Origin: Phaeoceros laevis
Lineage: Eukaryota > Anthocerotophyta > Anthocerotopsida > Notothyladales
Length of the DNA: 26,981 nucleotides
Assembly (NCBI GenBank): GCA_049999765.1
Contig: JBNGIQ010009280.1
Span: 1-26,981, forward strand
Direction of reading: 5' to 3'
Numbering within the stretch: the first letter of the stretch is position 1; the number at the start of each line of letters is the position of its first letter. Under the pieces are notes generated by a model. The model saw nothing but the letters and a program-made list of their open reading frames with translations, was not told where the DNA came from and ran no database searches. Positions 26,667 to 26,981 of this stretch are shown here, in pieces. Position numbers and translations under genes: made by a program.

Positions 26667-26981
26667 AATACTTGACATAGAATCATCACTCTTCATATGT
26701 TTTAGAAGAATAACCGTTGCAAAAATTGTACATATATTGTAATTGTATATGTATTCTATTTCTCACTAGATGCGTAGTACAATTATTATTGTGTATTGGT
26801 AGTGCTTTTTTCTAAAAAAGCGAAGGATTTCAAGATTAAGGATAAATTGAAATTACCATAATAGTTAGAAAGGTGGTAGAAGCATGATGGTTTTCCAAAA
26901 CTGATATGTCATTGTATCGCAAAGCAAGGGGGTCATACGTTGTCACAAGAAAAGCGTTTAGGAAGACAAGCACTGACGCTT

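Larger units (their letters stand above)
25701..26981. other. AT-rich non-coding DNA with retroposon-like tails
   Basis: No credible open frame. It holds a (CATT)n tract preceded by GC-rich hairpin sequence (25983-26050) and a hairpin plus (TAC)n tail (26611-26666). Confidence 0.5.

Overview
This window is a eukaryotic transposon graveyard with no intact host gene. Three things point to a streptophyte (land plant or charophyte alga): a degraded BTB/NPH3-family fragment, an initiator-Met-tRNA primer site (TGGTATCAGAGC) in two Ty1/copia elements, and a plant-type DUF4283 LINE ORF1. I cannot name the species. Two 100-base runs of N (20092-20191, 24127-24226) are assembly gaps of unknown true length.

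Layout, left to right. (1) 1-834: the 3' end of a Ty3/gypsy pol whose integrase tail runs into a PHD finger, then a G-rich polypurine tract and a possible 3' LTR remnant. (2) 1240-1906: a broken DUF4283-type LINE ORF1, cut off where copia element E1 begins. (3) 1908 to about 8420: E1 on the + strand, with 5' LTR, PBS, long leader, gag, protease, integrase, RT and a decayed RNase H. Its 3' LTR was not found. (4) About 8737-23411: a second LINE on the + strand, split by a copia insertion. (5) 11093-19524: that insertion, copia element E2 on the - strand. It has two LTRs, PBS, PPT and a GGCAC target duplication, and it carries a 1775-bp LTR-like insertion inside gag. (6) 24227 to about 25170: a probable hAT-like non-autonomous element holding a GC-rich NPH3 fragment on the - strand. 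(7) 25170-26981: AT-rich non-coding DNA with short repeats and retroposon-like 3' tails.

The order of events can be read directly. The LINE came first, E2 landed in it, and the LTR-like element landed in E2 gag. Removing each insertion plus one target-duplication copy restores a continuous reading frame at both junctions.

The most novel feature is the region between PBS and gag in E1 and E2. In both it encodes a related leader protein that begins at the PBS. Its first 58-59 residues carry C-x2-C-x4-C and end at an amber codon in the same place in both copies. The gag genes then begin with element-specific extensions, RG-rich in E2 and Pro/Arg- then Ser-rich in E1. The second notable object is the captured NPH3 fragment.
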